DNA of 60,000 bases from Hydractinia symbiolongicarpus (lineage: Eukaryota > Cnidaria > Hydrozoa > Anthoathecata > Hydractiniidae): positions 24,555,001-24,615,000 of the forward strand of contig NC_079885.1 in assembly GCF_029227915.1 (NCBI RefSeq). Reading direction: 5' to 3'. Below the pieces are notes generated by a model that ran no database searches, was not told where the DNA came from, and saw only the letters and a list, made by a program, of their open reading frames with translations. The number at the start of each line of letters is the position of its first letter. The stretch's first letter is position 1. The position numbers and the translations under genes are program-made. Shown here one piece after another: positions 34,177-46,839 of this stretch.

Positions 34177-37100
34177 ATGGGTTGTGGTTCTTCTTCTCAG
34201 TCCACACGAGTAGTGTCATTCGAAGAACCGGTCGCTACACCGGAGGCTTCTGTGAAACAACCCAAATCTTCTTCCCAACAAAACTTAAAGCCACAGGAGC
34301 AGGCAAAAGAAGAAGAAACTGAAAAATCGTACAATACACCACCACCTCCATATGAACCTGTTGCATTGCAAACAGAATCGAATGCTGACAACAGCAACTC
34401 AGACGAATACATTCCAGTTTCTTATCTCTCCTCCACGGATGGTGTTTCATCAAATAAAACAGATAGCCTTTTAAAGATGACAGAAAAAATCGAAGCGAGG
34501 AAAATTTCAGTTAAAAATATTGATTACAATCGAGAACTTTGTCATATATCTTCAGACACAAAACCCGACACACCTCCCAATAAGTTGACGATTATTCATT
34601 TTAATGACGTGTACAACATTGAGTCACGTGATCAAGAACCTGTCGGTGGAGCTGCAAGATTTGTGACGAAAGTTCGAAGTTTTCCAGATGATCCAATAAT
34701 TCTGTTTAGTGGTGATTGTTTGAATCCCTCTTTAAGTAAGTAAAAATACTGCTGACTCACAATAAATAACCCCTCATTACCAACCTCTTCTCTAAGGCAC
34801 TGAATCTTCATAATAACGGCTATAGGCAAGTAATCCTGGAGACGAGGGTTGCCTTCTTTTATATACCACTGGATAAAAAAAATCGTAATTAAGCACGCTT
34901 GTCTTGCCCTAGTAAATGCCTAAGTAGCTTTTGATAAGTTTTTTCTTCAAGCTAATATCTCACTGGATAAAAAGTCGCAGCTCGTTCTGTCGCCACTGCA
35001 TATTGCATTCACGAAGTTGTTCTTTAAACTGGCTTTACTGGAACGTTTCTTTAGTGAGCAGTGTAACAAAAGGCAAACAAATGCTACCTGTGATGAATGC
35101 GCTTAACATTCACGCTGCGGTGTACGGGAATCACGATTTTGGTACGTTTCTTTTTTTAACATTTTCACTGCAATCAGAACAGTCATTTAAGTTTTGCGTC
35201 TAACATTTTAATTACCTTTATTGTTTCTTATCAACTCCTATACTTTTATGTTTACAGATTTTGGTGTTGACGAATTGATCGAGTTTAAGAAGCGTACAAA
35301 CTTTCCTTGGTTGATGAGCAACGTGAAAGACAAATTAACAAAAACATTGTTAGCTGATGGTGTGGAAAAGATTGTCTGTGATTGGTACGGAAGAAAGGTA
35401 AGCGGTGAAAACTTATAACTTTCAAAAAACACCTCCTTTTTAAACCTATTTCTAATGGTATCGTCCTGATTTGATTTTCAATGGAGTATACAACATTTAA
35501 AACATTTTTTTGCTAACATGAGAACTTTTTGTCGCTACCAGCATAGTGTAAAGAAGCCAGAAAGATCCTGGGCACAAGCTTGTATCTTTCATTTTTTAGT
35601 ATGAGATTTGATACACTTTTTATTAAAGTCACATTGGGTACTAGTCCATATCTTCACAGCGCCACCTCCTATTGTTGTATTTTCGTGGAAGCGAACGCAT
35701 TGGAGAAAACTAGAAGGGTCTTAGGGGTCTTGGGGTCAAAGTTGATAACGTATTTATCTGTGGGGTATATTGGTCTGTGTTTTTCACTCTTCTAGATTGG
35801 GATAATAGGCGTGGTTGAGCAAGAATGGTTAGTAACGTTAGCAATAATAGACCCTGAGGATGTAGAGTACATAGATTTTGTCGAGTGCTCACGCGATCTG
35901 GTTAAAGAACTCAGGGAGAATCAGGTAATGTTTTTGTTTTTATTGTTGTTGTTTTTTTGTTTCCATGGGCTAGCATGTCATATAACTCGTTCGTTTAGGG
36001 CTGCGAATTCATCATAGCTTTAACACATATGCGAGTTCCTAACGATTTGAAGTTATTGGAAAGTGATGTAGGAATTGATTTGATCTTAGGCGGTCATGAT
36101 CATCATTACGAAACACAAGAAGTAAGTATTGTAACCATGGAAATGGAGCAATTTGTGATTTGTGAGGAAAATTGCGAAAGCGATAATGCCTGCAACTGAA
36201 ATTCTTTAATTCGCCAAAAATATTTTCTACATTTTTGTTTCTTTTCCAAGCCGCATTTTACACAATGTTACGATCACTGAGCAAAACATTTCTGCTCTTT
36301 AGTAAAAATTCTCGTTTTACCACAATTTTTTAAAAAAACCTTAATTGTATCTTTTACTAAATTTTGATATTATGATTGGTTAAAACCTTGGCTTATCACC
36401 ATTATAGCGTAATGGTAACTTCCTGGTAAAAAGTGGCACAGATTTCCGTGAGTTGTCGGAAATAACAATTAACTTTTCCACTGATGATAACAGCAGACAA
36501 ATCACGACACAGCGTCATGAAATTACAAAAGATATTGAAGAAGACGAGCAAATGAAACAGGAATGTGATAAATATTCCGGTACGTCGCCGTATTATTTTT
36601 ACCTTGACAACAAATATTATAATAATGTTTTTGAAGCAATACAAAGGTGTTTTTCATTGTCAAAATTCCTTTAAGTTTTAACGTAATAAAACATTTTGGT
36701 GTTGTCATTTTTCCGTAATTGGAACCAAGTATTAGAAGCTCTTACGCCAGCTAGGCGAAGGGTAGTCCTCACCCGCTATTATCTGGAAAAAGAGTGAAGA
36801 GTCCTGGGCAACTTAATTTGAAGCTTCCTGTTATATTTTCTACTTTATTTAGTTGACTTTGATCTGTTTTTATATTTAGTCATTCTTGGTGAGAAAATGG
36901 AGGAAGATCTAGGATATATGAAGGTAGATTTAGATGGTCGATTTTCTACTGTGAGGACAAAAGAATCAAATTTAGGTAAGTCTAAAAGGCTAGCTAAGTA
37001 GAACATTTTTCAACCTTTTTATTTGCAAAAAAGAAAACAAAAAACTTAGCAGCATTTGTTGGAATTACTTTTCTTGTCCGCGGCGTCCCGAAATTAGTTT

Positions 37101-40100
37101 TGGTTCTTGAAAAAAAAGAATATTTTCGCAGAAAATATTTCTGCACAAAATGTATTACAAAAAAGGTTTAAAACACCTTATCGTGCTGAAAACTTGTAAA
37201 TTAATTTGTTGGAAAACTAGCAAATGTTATGGACGATTTCCATGAATAAGACTTTGTGGTTGGTGGGTAAGAAGACTATTGCTGGATGACGGTATCACGA
37301 AACTACAAAAAAATTCAAATATATTCCAAAACCTGCAACAGAACTCAAACTTGAATTTGAAGAGTTTATTGCCAACGTTTTGTTATGACAACCTTCTAAA
37401 GCAAGAATATTTAAACACCTCAAAGTTATAGCAGCAGAAATAACAGTTACTAAATCTAAAAAAAATATGAAAAATAACTAATTTTGACTCACGTCATTTT
37501 TCTTTTGGACAGGTTTATAAAAAATAAAAAGAGCCGGACGGCGCCAGTGGAACAATGCTGGATTTGAACCAGATCGTCTTTTGCAGACATAAATGAAATT
37601 AAATTTCGAAGTATCCACTTAGCTAAGCCGGCTCAACCTGAATTAGTAAAATCGTAGATTTTCTGATAATACGTAATTAAAATTTAATGTTACTGTATGA
37701 CCCGCTTCACATGCTGCACTAACATCTTGTTAATTGAGTTTGTGTCTTGAAAACATGTTCCGTGTCCGCCCTGTTACGGCGGCCGAATGGGGTTAATACA
37801 AAATTTGGTTCTAAATTTTGATGAGTTAGCATAAAACAGTTTGTTTTAATGTCACCTCCCGAAATGAAAGGGAGAATAAACTATCATGTTTGTAAAATAA
37901 TAGAAATCGGATCATCAAATAATTGCTAAGTTGAGAAACCACTACCGTGTTGTCTTGAAAAAGTGATAGTATGATACTATCACTTACTATGCAGGAACAA
38001 AAATTTAGAGAAAGTTTGACCATGGCCATACTGATTTATATATAAAAAAAAGAGCCGGACGGCGCTGGTGGAACAATGCTGGCTACGAACCAACTAGTTA
38101 TGTTAAACAAGACTCGTAATCGAAGTATCCACTTAGCTAAGCCAGCTCAACACGAACAAGCAAAATAACAGCTTTTATATATTTTATGTAATTAAATATT
38201 TATATTTTTTATGACCTGGTTTCTTTAAGCTGAACAATTTCTAAAAATATAACAAAATAACACAGACTTGCATATCTAACTCGCGTAGTTAAAACTTGAA
38301 TTTGGACCGTTTGGATTTCCTTAAAAATTAGGTTCTAAAATTGGATAACTTACCATAAAAACAACTTTCTTTCCCCTCATTCAAAATGTCAACCATGCCT
38401 CCGTCCTTTTGCATTGAAAAAGAAATTCAGTGATAATGGAAACCAGGTGTTTAGCAAATATTTGATAACCTAAATCATTGCTAGGTTGTCATGGAAATAA
38501 AATCCTTTTTTAAATTTTTAAACGCCATTGGTTGTATATAAACAACAACCTCGCTTCCAGGCCATGTTCTAGTTTACTCATAAAGAGAGAAGAAACGTAT
38601 AAGGCTGCGTGTCTTCAAAGTTTAAAAGAAAGACGATTGAGCGACGATTGACTGGAAGTGGTGAAAACTCTCCTGCACCAAGAACCACGATCGGTTAATA
38701 GGGAAACAAACTTTTAGTGTTTTACGTCATTTCAAAGAAAGGAGCCGACACACTGCTTGGAAAATTATGACTTTCACTAAGACTTTTATTAAAAGAAGAT
38801 TGTAGCGGCAGAATCAATGCAATACTGTATTTGTCCGGAGAAATTACGAACTGCCACTTTTTTCGAAAGCCAGGGCTTTGAAAAATTTTAAAGCAATTTT
38901 GGCCTACAAAAAGTATTTGGGTGACAAAAAACAAGACTTTATTGTCACTGTCGTGTTCAGCATACTTTCTTGTTCAGTGTCAAAAAGTTTTTGAAACACA
39001 AAGTATTTTGAATTTTTGGATTAATTTTAAGATGACAAAAAATGAAGATTTTGACATTGCCATCATTTTCAGCACTCTTGATTATTGCCAAAACAAAAAA
39101 GAAGCCCCAGTCAGTAAGTCCGTAAAACCACTTATACAAAGCTCATGAAAAACGGCGTCGTATAAACGAGCTATCATATTTGAATGCGAGACTGAAAAAT
39201 GTTCTTACCATGACCGCAGAAGCCTGTTTTAATAAATCACTTTCCTTCGGGGCGTCTATCACTTTAAATTTTAATATGTGTAATAACATAATCGGAGATA
39301 TTTTTCATGATCTTCCTCACTATTTACTGTGCGAATTTTATGTAAGGGCTGTCTATGTGAGAGCTGTCTATGTGAGGGCTGTCTATGTGAGAGCTGTCTA
39401 TGTGAGTGCTGTTTATGTGAGAGCTGTCTATTTGAGAGCTGTCTATGTGAGAGCTGTCTATGTGAGTACTGTCCTTGTGAGTGCTGTCTATGTGAGAGCT
39501 GTCTATGTGAAAGTTGTCTTTGTGACAGCTGTCTATGTGTACTTTTTTTCGTTTTAATTTTCTTCTTTTTTTTCTTTCTTCCACTTATTTATGAATATAT
39601 TTATTTTCTTATATATATTTGCAACTTTTTAAAATACTTTTCATATTGCAGGGAACTTCATTTGTGACATCATGAGAGCGGCGACGCAAACCGATATTGC
39701 CATATTAAATAGTGGCAGTTTAAGATCTGATACAATTCATAACGCCGGTCCCTTTAAAATGAGAGTAAGAAATTTACTTTTCCACTGTTTCTTCCCCCAT
39801 TCTTATTAACCATATTCCCAGATCACGCTCACATGAACTCCTGTAGAATTTTACTTTAAACGTATGAAATTATATTTGAGAGAATCTCTTATGCATTGAA
39901 GCATGGTATATTATTTCCCAAGCTCTATCACCTTTTTTTTCGTTTCGATAAAAATGAGATAGCCAGACTAGGGGGAAGAATTTTGCAGAAATAGGCCTGA
40001 TAGCTAACTTTTACACTCCAAACCGATAAAGCCTTGTATGTAAAACTAGGCAAGTTTGTCTACTCAATTACCAACCTCGTTTGCAGGGCATATTCACACT

Positions 40101-43100
40101 TTTTGAGGTTTGGACAGCGCAAGGCAAAAAGCCCTTGGAACGAGGTTGTTTAATTTCCTTTTTCCCGCATGTTTTAAGTGGCATTAATTTTTTCCGGGTG
40201 GCAGGAGGCGTAGTTTGGATCGGCGTAAAAATTGTTTTTCTAATCTTGTTTTTACCTATTAAACACATAAAAAATATCGTCATTTTTTTCTGATGTTTAG
40301 TCATCCCAGATAGTTGGAAATAACTCTAAATGTGGGTAGACTAAACCCAAGGATGGCAGAGCTAAGACCTACTTTAAAATATTGACTATATTAGTGAATA
40401 GCTTAAAATCATATTTTTTTTCTCTGTTCAGTTATTTTATTTAGAGCGAATTTAAAACTATGCGACTAGGGCCATTTTTGGCGCACTAAATTACCTATCT
40501 GCCCCGCGCAAATTTTACTATTAAGGTACTATATTGTAATTACCCGTACACGTGTGTTTGTCACGCAAAATGGTCACGCGGTAAATAAAGGACGGGCGAA
40601 CTCAGGGATTTATCCACAAGCCACCGTCGTCTAGTGTAATAAGAATAGGATTATTTTATTTCCCATGTTTTAGGACCTGGTTTCTATTCTACCAATGGTT
40701 GATAGTTTAGTTGTCCTCAGCGTGACAGGTAGGCTCAATTTGTTTTTTAAAAATTATTACCAAACCCAAGAGTCTACTGTTTATATAGACGAGGGTCGGT
40801 AAGCGCGCGTGTACACAGGACAGAAAGTATGAACAACTATTCATTAACCAAGGACTGTTTTTGCATCGAAATTTAGGATAACTTATTCAGTAAGTCCAGT
40901 AACTGAATCTGGCAGTTTTGAAAGGTTTTTAAATGTGGGTACAGTAAATAAATACTCATTTAAACCCTCGACAGTTTATTCATTGAGGATGAATTTAAGG
41001 GCGGGGTTTTATTAGAAGAGAGGTTATTAGAAGGGGGTTGATACATTGACAATTTGTGAGTATATCATTCAGAAATATTTGTAATATCATAAAGAAATAT
41101 TATATTGTTCGATACATTGAATTCTTTAATACATTGAAGGGAAGATTTAAAACATAAAAATCCTAAAAGAGGATATTCTTTTTAAAATGTGTGAAAGTTT
41201 TCAATATATTGTTCGATGAAATGGTTAAAAATCAGTAACTGGGACAGTTGCTGACATAAATATGCAAAGGCCGGGGCAAATCGAGGCAACTTTTTGAGCA
41301 ACATTACCCGTCAACATTTGTTGATGAACATGTTGACTCGATTTGCTATGGGTATCGACATGTTGAAGAAGAAAAAAACCCTCTAAAAATGTTGATCAAC
41401 ATTTATTAACTTTTTTATCAATGTTGATCAACATTGTTGATGAGTTTTGTATGTTGCTGCAATTTGCTATAGCCATCAACATTTCTGGCAACATTTTTCA
41501 GTATTTTCGAATAATTTAATTGCTAATTCGAGTGTTCTAGCACGAATTTGAATGTTTTTGTTCGAGTGTATCACGACTTCCATGAAAATAAGATCAAAAC
41601 ATAGAGATATATTCATTTTGAAAATGGCGGAAGTCACTGCTTCAGGTGATCCTGCATCTACCACTGCTGGTAAACAAAAATTTAAATGGAATGATGAATT
41701 AGTGGAGAAAATGATTGACCTTCTTCCTCTTTCCTTCTTTGAATCCATTTTCTGAAAGGGCTTTGCTTTCTTTTTTCATTGTCATTTATTATCAATGCCA
41801 GCAATAAACATGCTGCACCTTCCTTTTCCGCCATTTTGAAAAAAGCGGAAGAATGAAGTGTTTTATTTTTCCAAAATAAATATTGTATTCTCAGGTAAAG
41901 CCCACATGGGGTTATTTGTCAGAAATGGGTGTGCAGGCAGGGGGTTGCTCGAAAAGAGCATTATTGGAAGGAGGGAGCACAAGCGAATATTTACTGTCAT
42001 TGGCCACATCTTCCTATGCGGTCCGGCTTTCATCTTCCTCACATGTGCGTGCATATCAGAATTGTCAATGCAACCAAGTATCACCTATTGGTCACAAGGC
42101 TTAACATAAAGCATATTTCGTTGCTAATATAATTTAAAGCTCAAAATTCCTTGTATTTTTCCACTGGAATTACCGAACAGCCAATGTCAGAACGAGGGTT
42201 AGATTCGTACTCGTCCCTAGACCTCTGGTCATTCGACAAACGGAGAGGGAGGATGTTAAGAGTTCATGAAAGATGTTTAACTTTTTTGTAGGAAAAACAA
42301 TACTTGAAGTTTTGGAAAATTCAGTTTGTCAATATCCAAAATTTGAAGGAAGATTCCTACAAGTTTGTTTTTTTCTTTTATTTTCACGTGGACCTTTTAT
42401 TTCTGTTCGAATTGTGAGTAAGTCAGAAATCAAAAAGTGTATGATAAACGTCCGACGGTTTCATTTTATCCCTTCCTTCCCACTTCAAACCCAAAAATAA
42501 AAAAAAATGTATGTGTGTGGGCGACAAACCAGCTCTAAATGCTTTGTGCTCACGATATTTAAAGTTCCTTCCTCCTTAACATCGGATTGAGGTTTTGCAT
42601 ACACTTTCCGATTTTTAAGTTACCCCCTAAATGCAAAATCAAACAGTTTCATATTTTTCACAGGTCTCCGGTCTTTCTTTTGTATTCGATCCAGAAAAAC
42701 CACCAGGGGAAAGAGTGTTAAAAGACACAGTGATGGTGTACGATCGTATTCCAATTTCACTCGAACAGGTACACGACACTCTGTTGTAACAATTTAGTGT
42801 TGTATGTCAGTATTGAATTTCATAGAGATGTTTTAACACAAATTCACGGTCAGCATTTTTTACTTAGGAATCTATTAGTATAACCCGGCGTATTACATTC
42901 AGGTCCATTCTCCATTACGCGAAATATTCTTGCGGCACAAAGAATATAAGATACAAATCCCTCCTGACACATATCGGGTTGCTAAAAATAGAAATCCATG
43001 ATATTTTGCTCAGCGGAAAATCCGCCAGCGTATCAAAATTCCTGAAATTATTCTACTAGTCTCATCAGGTGTAATTATTATACATAAAGTAATAAAATGC

Positions 43101-45976
43101 CGACCAGAACTATAAAAATCAAATAAATATACCTTTCGCAAAAAATATTTTTACAGAAGTTTTGTTTTAGGAATATACAGTAGTAACCAAAGAATATTTG
43201 TCACGTGGTAAAGATGGCTTTGATATGTTGACGTCATGTAAAGTATTGGTAAGTAAAAATGCATTCCAAAACAGGCAAACTCGTTCCCAGGACTCTTTAT
43301 GATGAAATTTGGAAGCGGATAACATGTCGTTGATGGATGAAAATAACGCTTATTCTAATAATGTTGCATCCTCGTTCCCAGACTCTTGCCTAATGTCGTT
43401 ATTAGGAATTTGTCAAAAAAAATTGCTCTGGAACGAGCTTGCGGCTTCTGCGTGAAGATAAACCTAAGCAAATAAAATTCAACTCCGATCCCAGGGCCTG
43501 TAGCGTACGCTACAGGCCCTGGGATCGAGGTTGGTTAAAATTCTTTTCATGTTTCTTGTTTTTTTTAATATTGTGAATGACAACCAAAGGAACAGTAGTT
43601 TTTTATTTCGTAGGTGGATGCTGAAAATGGACCTATATTAATAGCCATTATTGAAAACCACTTCGAATCGATTCGCATTTATACAGGCCGTCGAAAAAGT
43701 ATTTCAGGCCACAGACAAAGCTTAACGGTGTAAGATTTAACTTTTATACGCATGCGCAGAACTAAGAATATACGTTCGATATTTTTTGAAACTAGATGTT
43801 AGCCAGCATTCTGTACCCCAGAGTTCTTTAAGATAAACCTTAGAGCTCTGAGTACGAGAATGGTTACCCAGTCAAAAAATCAAGCGGTCCCCAGTCTTTA
43901 AGCGTTTTAGCCAGAGCTGTTTCGTTTGTGTTTAACAATTTTGAACAAAATAATATTATAGAGAAACAATAAAATGTTTTCTTGAAAGGAAATTAATGTT
44001 GTTGTGTTGTTTTGTTTCTAGTAAACGTGATGAAGTTCAAGCTTTTATGGAACAACATCGAAGCAAGCTGGCACCGACAGTACGTTTATAGCGCTATATA
44101 GCGAAAGATAAATAAATAAACCCGTACCTATTTTTAGCACATTAAATTTTGACATGTTTTTTTTATATCTAGGTAGAAGGGAGAATCCGACTGGTTGGTC
44201 AACCAGAAGTGGTAGTAAACATATTTAATTAAATATTAACTTCCAATCGCGTGTCGTAGTTCCAATCTAGTCACCAAACCCTTTCTCTTCAGTTTTTTTT
44301 CGATTTGGCTATAATATTGATTTATATCTTTCAGCTTTCTCCAGTCTACTTGAAAAGAAAATCAAAGCTGCGGTTACGAAGCAGTGAGTCGGTAGATGGT
44401 GTTCCGGAAAATACACAACAGCTAAGTACAGAACCGCTGCTTGAAGAAGTTGAAACTGAGAGCGATTCTGATATTGATTCGATAATGCAAAGTGATGAAA
44501 CCAGGGTATTTAATTATTTTTGTCGTCACGTTTAATGTTAAATTTGGCCAAATTAAATCCTAGGATCTTGTCTATTTTTATTTGGAAAAGCATCCCGCCA
44601 CCATCTAGATATAACAGGCAAAGAGCCCTTTGAAACGAGGTTGAATTTTAGTAGTACTGTGTTATTTGCCAGCTATATATTTTCTTGCGATATATTATCT
44701 TAAAAATCTACTTGTGACATGCGAGTGTTATACATTTTGACAAGATCATTTTTGTTTCTCCAAAGGAAGCTATTAACGAAGAGAATCAAATGAATTTATG
44801 GGAAGCCTGTAGAGTTGATGATATCGAGAAGGTTAGTAAAACCTCTGTTTGTGTGCTTCAAACTGTTCTAGTTCTAACTGTACTTTTTCCCCACTTCAAA
44901 AAGAATTCTCGGTTGGTTTTGTAAGAGAGCATATCCATTGATACTTTTTTCCGGGGTGTTTACGTAAGAAAAATTTTCTTTTATCTCAGAGTTTTCAAAG
45001 TAAAAAAATTCTTTAGAACACCGAAAGATCGCTCCCTACGGATAAATTCTCGAGTTTTTTTCTACATTGATGGATCCGTTTTTTACTTTGCACTAGAGTA
45101 ATAGTAGTAATAATAGTAATAATATTTTTCTAGGTGCAAGAGATTGTTGGAGATAAATCATTTGATTTCAAGTTCTGGATTATGGAGAAGTGTCTTCTCC
45201 ATCATACAGCACAGCACAATTCCGTCAAGGTAGCCAAATAAACAAAGACACCTCTCTTATTTGTAGCTTGCCACTACAATCCTGCTTTCTTTCTTTCTTT
45301 AGTGTCTGGAATATCTGATAAAAGAAACGAACTTAAAGGTTAATGTTCGAGACCAAGTTTTAAAGGTACTAGAATATTATATGAGATGACTACGAAACGC
45401 ACAGAGAAACACAAGTATTTAAGCCGTGATATGTTTTCTAGGGAACGGCATTGTTTTACGCCGCTGAACACGGAAGTAAGGAAGCAGCCATGTTGTTGAT
45501 TGATAACGGCGCATGCGTAAACGCGAAAAACACTCTCTGGGAAACTCCGCTACACGTTGCTTGTGAAAATGAACAGGTGCGAGAGATTTAGTTCTGTAAT
45601 AATGTTAATCTGACCCCAGGGCTTTTTTGCGTTTTATGATGTGACTAGCGCGGGGTCAGAGCTCGCATATCTAAAAGAGAAGAAAGGGTCTGGGGACGTT
45701 CGTAATATTTTTATTTAAATTTCGGTACTACTTTTAAAAATCGTATTTTAGGGTGAAGTCATTATAGTGTTGTTGAACAGAGGAGCAGATAGGACAGCGA
45801 AAAATAAAGGTCAGAATTCAAGTTTCTCCCCAGTCTATTGTAGGTTTTTAACTGAGAAAAGCATCCAGAGTACTGGTGATGAGCCTGATGTTTAAAAGCG
45901 ATTAGATCGCAAAGGGTTAAAAACGTTTTCAACGCTTCTATTTCTTGTTTTAGAGGGAGAAAAGCCAAAGATATAG
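34177..45976 (+). CDS. MGC-type 5'-nucleotidase-family metallophosphoesterase fused to ankyrin repeats (22 exons, about 850 aa)
   Basis: Exons: 34177-34735, 35055-35141, 35258-35397, 35796-35924, 35999-36121, 36408-36579, 36880-36975, 39652-39764, 40674-40728, 42292-42362, 42664-42768, 43171-43248, 43614-43729, 44022-44079, 44173-44211, 44335-44505, 44766-44831, 45134-45229, 45303-45365, 45442-45576, 45752-45809, 45954-45976. Phases all fit. MGCGSSS start suggests N-myristoylation and palmitoylation. Residues 20-130 look disordered. Calcineurin-like metal-site motifs: FNDVYN (143-144), SGD (179-180), YGNHD (211-214), LTH (315), GGHDHH (338-340). Nucleotidase C-domain: NSGSLRSD, later SGLSFVFDP. 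Residues about 705-850 form ankyrin repeats (GTALFYAAEHGSKEAAMLLIDNGA, ETPLHVACENEQ). Substrate unknown; relatives are variously annotated as 5'-nucleotidase/YfkN or mannosylglucosyl-phosphoglycerate phosphatase-like. The last acceptor is ambiguous: a site 2 nt later would end at 46008. Confidence 0.9.
37525..37636 (-). mobile_element. tRNA-like SINE, copy 1
   Basis: On the minus strand the ends GAGCCGG and CCGGCTC pair like an acceptor stem. TAGCTAAGTGG matches box A, and CTGGTTCAAATCCAG is a perfect T arm/box B. A T run follows (pol III terminator-like). About 20 extra nt between T arm and acceptor strand exclude a normal tRNA. Confidence 0.65.
37531..38540. repeat. Diverged tandem duplication, period about 522 bp
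   Basis: The two SINE copies (GAGCCGGACGGCGC at 37531 and 38052) and a downstream word (GGTTCTAAA followed by TTACCATAAAA/TTAGCATAAAA, at 37807 and 38331) recur at the same spacing. Flanks such as AATAATTGCTAAGTTGAGAA and AAATCATTGCTAGGTTGTCA also match loosely. One module was duplicated in intron 7 of the phosphoesterase gene. Confidence 0.6.
38046..38150 (-). mobile_element. tRNA-like SINE, copy 2
   Basis: Same layout as copy 1. Box A TAGCTAAGTGG is unchanged, and box B is GGTTCGTAGCC. The terminal stem has one G-T wobble (GAGCTGG with CCGGCTC). The middle part is highly diverged while ends and boxes are conserved. Confidence 0.65.
39341..39538. repeat. 15-bp minisatellite, about 13 copies
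   Basis: Unit TGTGAGAGCTGTCTA with point variants, in intron 7 of the phosphoesterase gene just before exon 8. The 15-bp period keeps frames open (VRAVY, CESCL). Treated as non-coding. Confidence 0.95.
41300..41490. repeat. Palindrome-rich MITE-like segment
   Basis: Contains two copies of the palindrome ATGTTGATCAACAT and many half-sites (GTTGATGAACATG, GCCATCAACATT) in intron 9 of the phosphoesterase gene. The word ATTTGCTATGGGTATCGACA near the left recurs loosely near the right (ATTTGCTATAGCCATCAACA). Confidence 0.5.
41625..41880 (+). pseudogene. Possible transposon-gene relic (Myb/SANT-like fragment)
   Basis: A 43-codon frame starting MAEVTASGD includes KFKWNDELVEKMIDLL, which resembles the first helix of Myb/SANT-like proteins carried by animal DNA transposons. 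It ends abruptly, and an inverted CCGCCATTTTGAAAA echo of the start region (CATTTTGAAAATGGCGG) lies at about 41827. Probably a non-autonomous element remnant. Confidence 0.35.
43486..43527. repeat. Perfect 42-bp palindrome
   Basis: CGATCCCAGGGCCTGTAGC, then GTAC, then the exact complement, with partly matching outer bases. It lies in intron 12 of the phosphoesterase gene and belongs to the CTCG-CCCAGG family. Confidence 0.97.
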
Positions 45977-46008
45977 ATATAGCTAGCAATTACTGCACGA
46001 TGCACTGA

Positions 46009-46839
46009 AACTTAAAGATTCGTCACCAATTCACATTCTTGCAATAATACTCAAAACGATTATTGGTGGAGATAATGGATTTACAATACATGCAACAAAA
46101 TTGACTACTGCATACATATCATACAATCAGCTTTGAATGTCCTTTACCGTACTTCGTAAATTATGCGAGGTGCGGACTTGTTTGAATAGTAAAGAAAAGT
46201 GGAATAAAAGCAAATGTTTACAACAACAAAAAGTCCCTTGTTTAGTTCCAAACATGAATAAGTACGCAAATTAGACAAATTTATGTCACGGCGGACAAGT
46301 ATGGCGCAACATGAGTTTAGCTAAGACTTGACCCTCTGTGCTGGGTGTTTATCAGATAAGGGCGCAATTTATACCTTTTTCGCCAAAATATATCGACGCA
46401 TTATGACAAATTTATTTACTCACGTTTTCTAGACATTTTTCTAGACTGCAAACATTGTCAGTTCCTTAGTGCTAGTCTAAATGATACCTGGAAAATTTGT
46501 AAATTTATTTACCCTAAACAGGGTAGCTGCTCCATTTTTAATAATATCAACGTTTTTACGGGTTTTTGTGCAACTTGTTTTTTAAAGTATTCATAAGGTT
46601 TTTAAGGTTTTTCTGTAAAGAATAATTAATATTTTAGGCTTTTAAGAAAGTCTAGTCTGATTTCAAGGGTCTGAAGGACACCCTGCTAAAAAAGTTTGTG
46701 TCCACAAAAAAAGTTAAAACTTTTCGATGCCGTTGGTATAGCATGCCAGATAATCAGAAAACCTTTCTTCTGCTGGTGCTTAAAAACATAGGAGGAGGAG
46801 GATTTCCTGACATGGCGAATGAAAAGTGTAGGAAAATAA
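46009..46839. other. Short gap between convergent genes
   Basis: 3' UTR space shared by two convergent genes. It contains the AATAAA assigned to the phosphoesterase gene. Nothing else recognised. Confidence 0.45.
46203..46208 (+). promoter_or_regulatory. Candidate poly(A) signal of the phosphoesterase gene
   Basis: AATAAA about 200 nt downstream of the predicted stop codons. Confidence 0.45.

Noticed and set aside
37525-38150. Functional tRNA genes
   Set aside because: Extra 20 nt between T arm and acceptor strand and no credible anticodon arm; SINE-like instead.
39180-39667. Open frames with VRAVY / CESCL repeats
   Set aside because: 15-bp minisatellite inside an intron between two well-supported exons.
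41858-42132. Several overlapping open frames of 67-83 codons in phosphoesterase intron 9
   Set aside because: No frame shows a recognisable motif. Possibly decayed transposon sequence, but I could not support a family.
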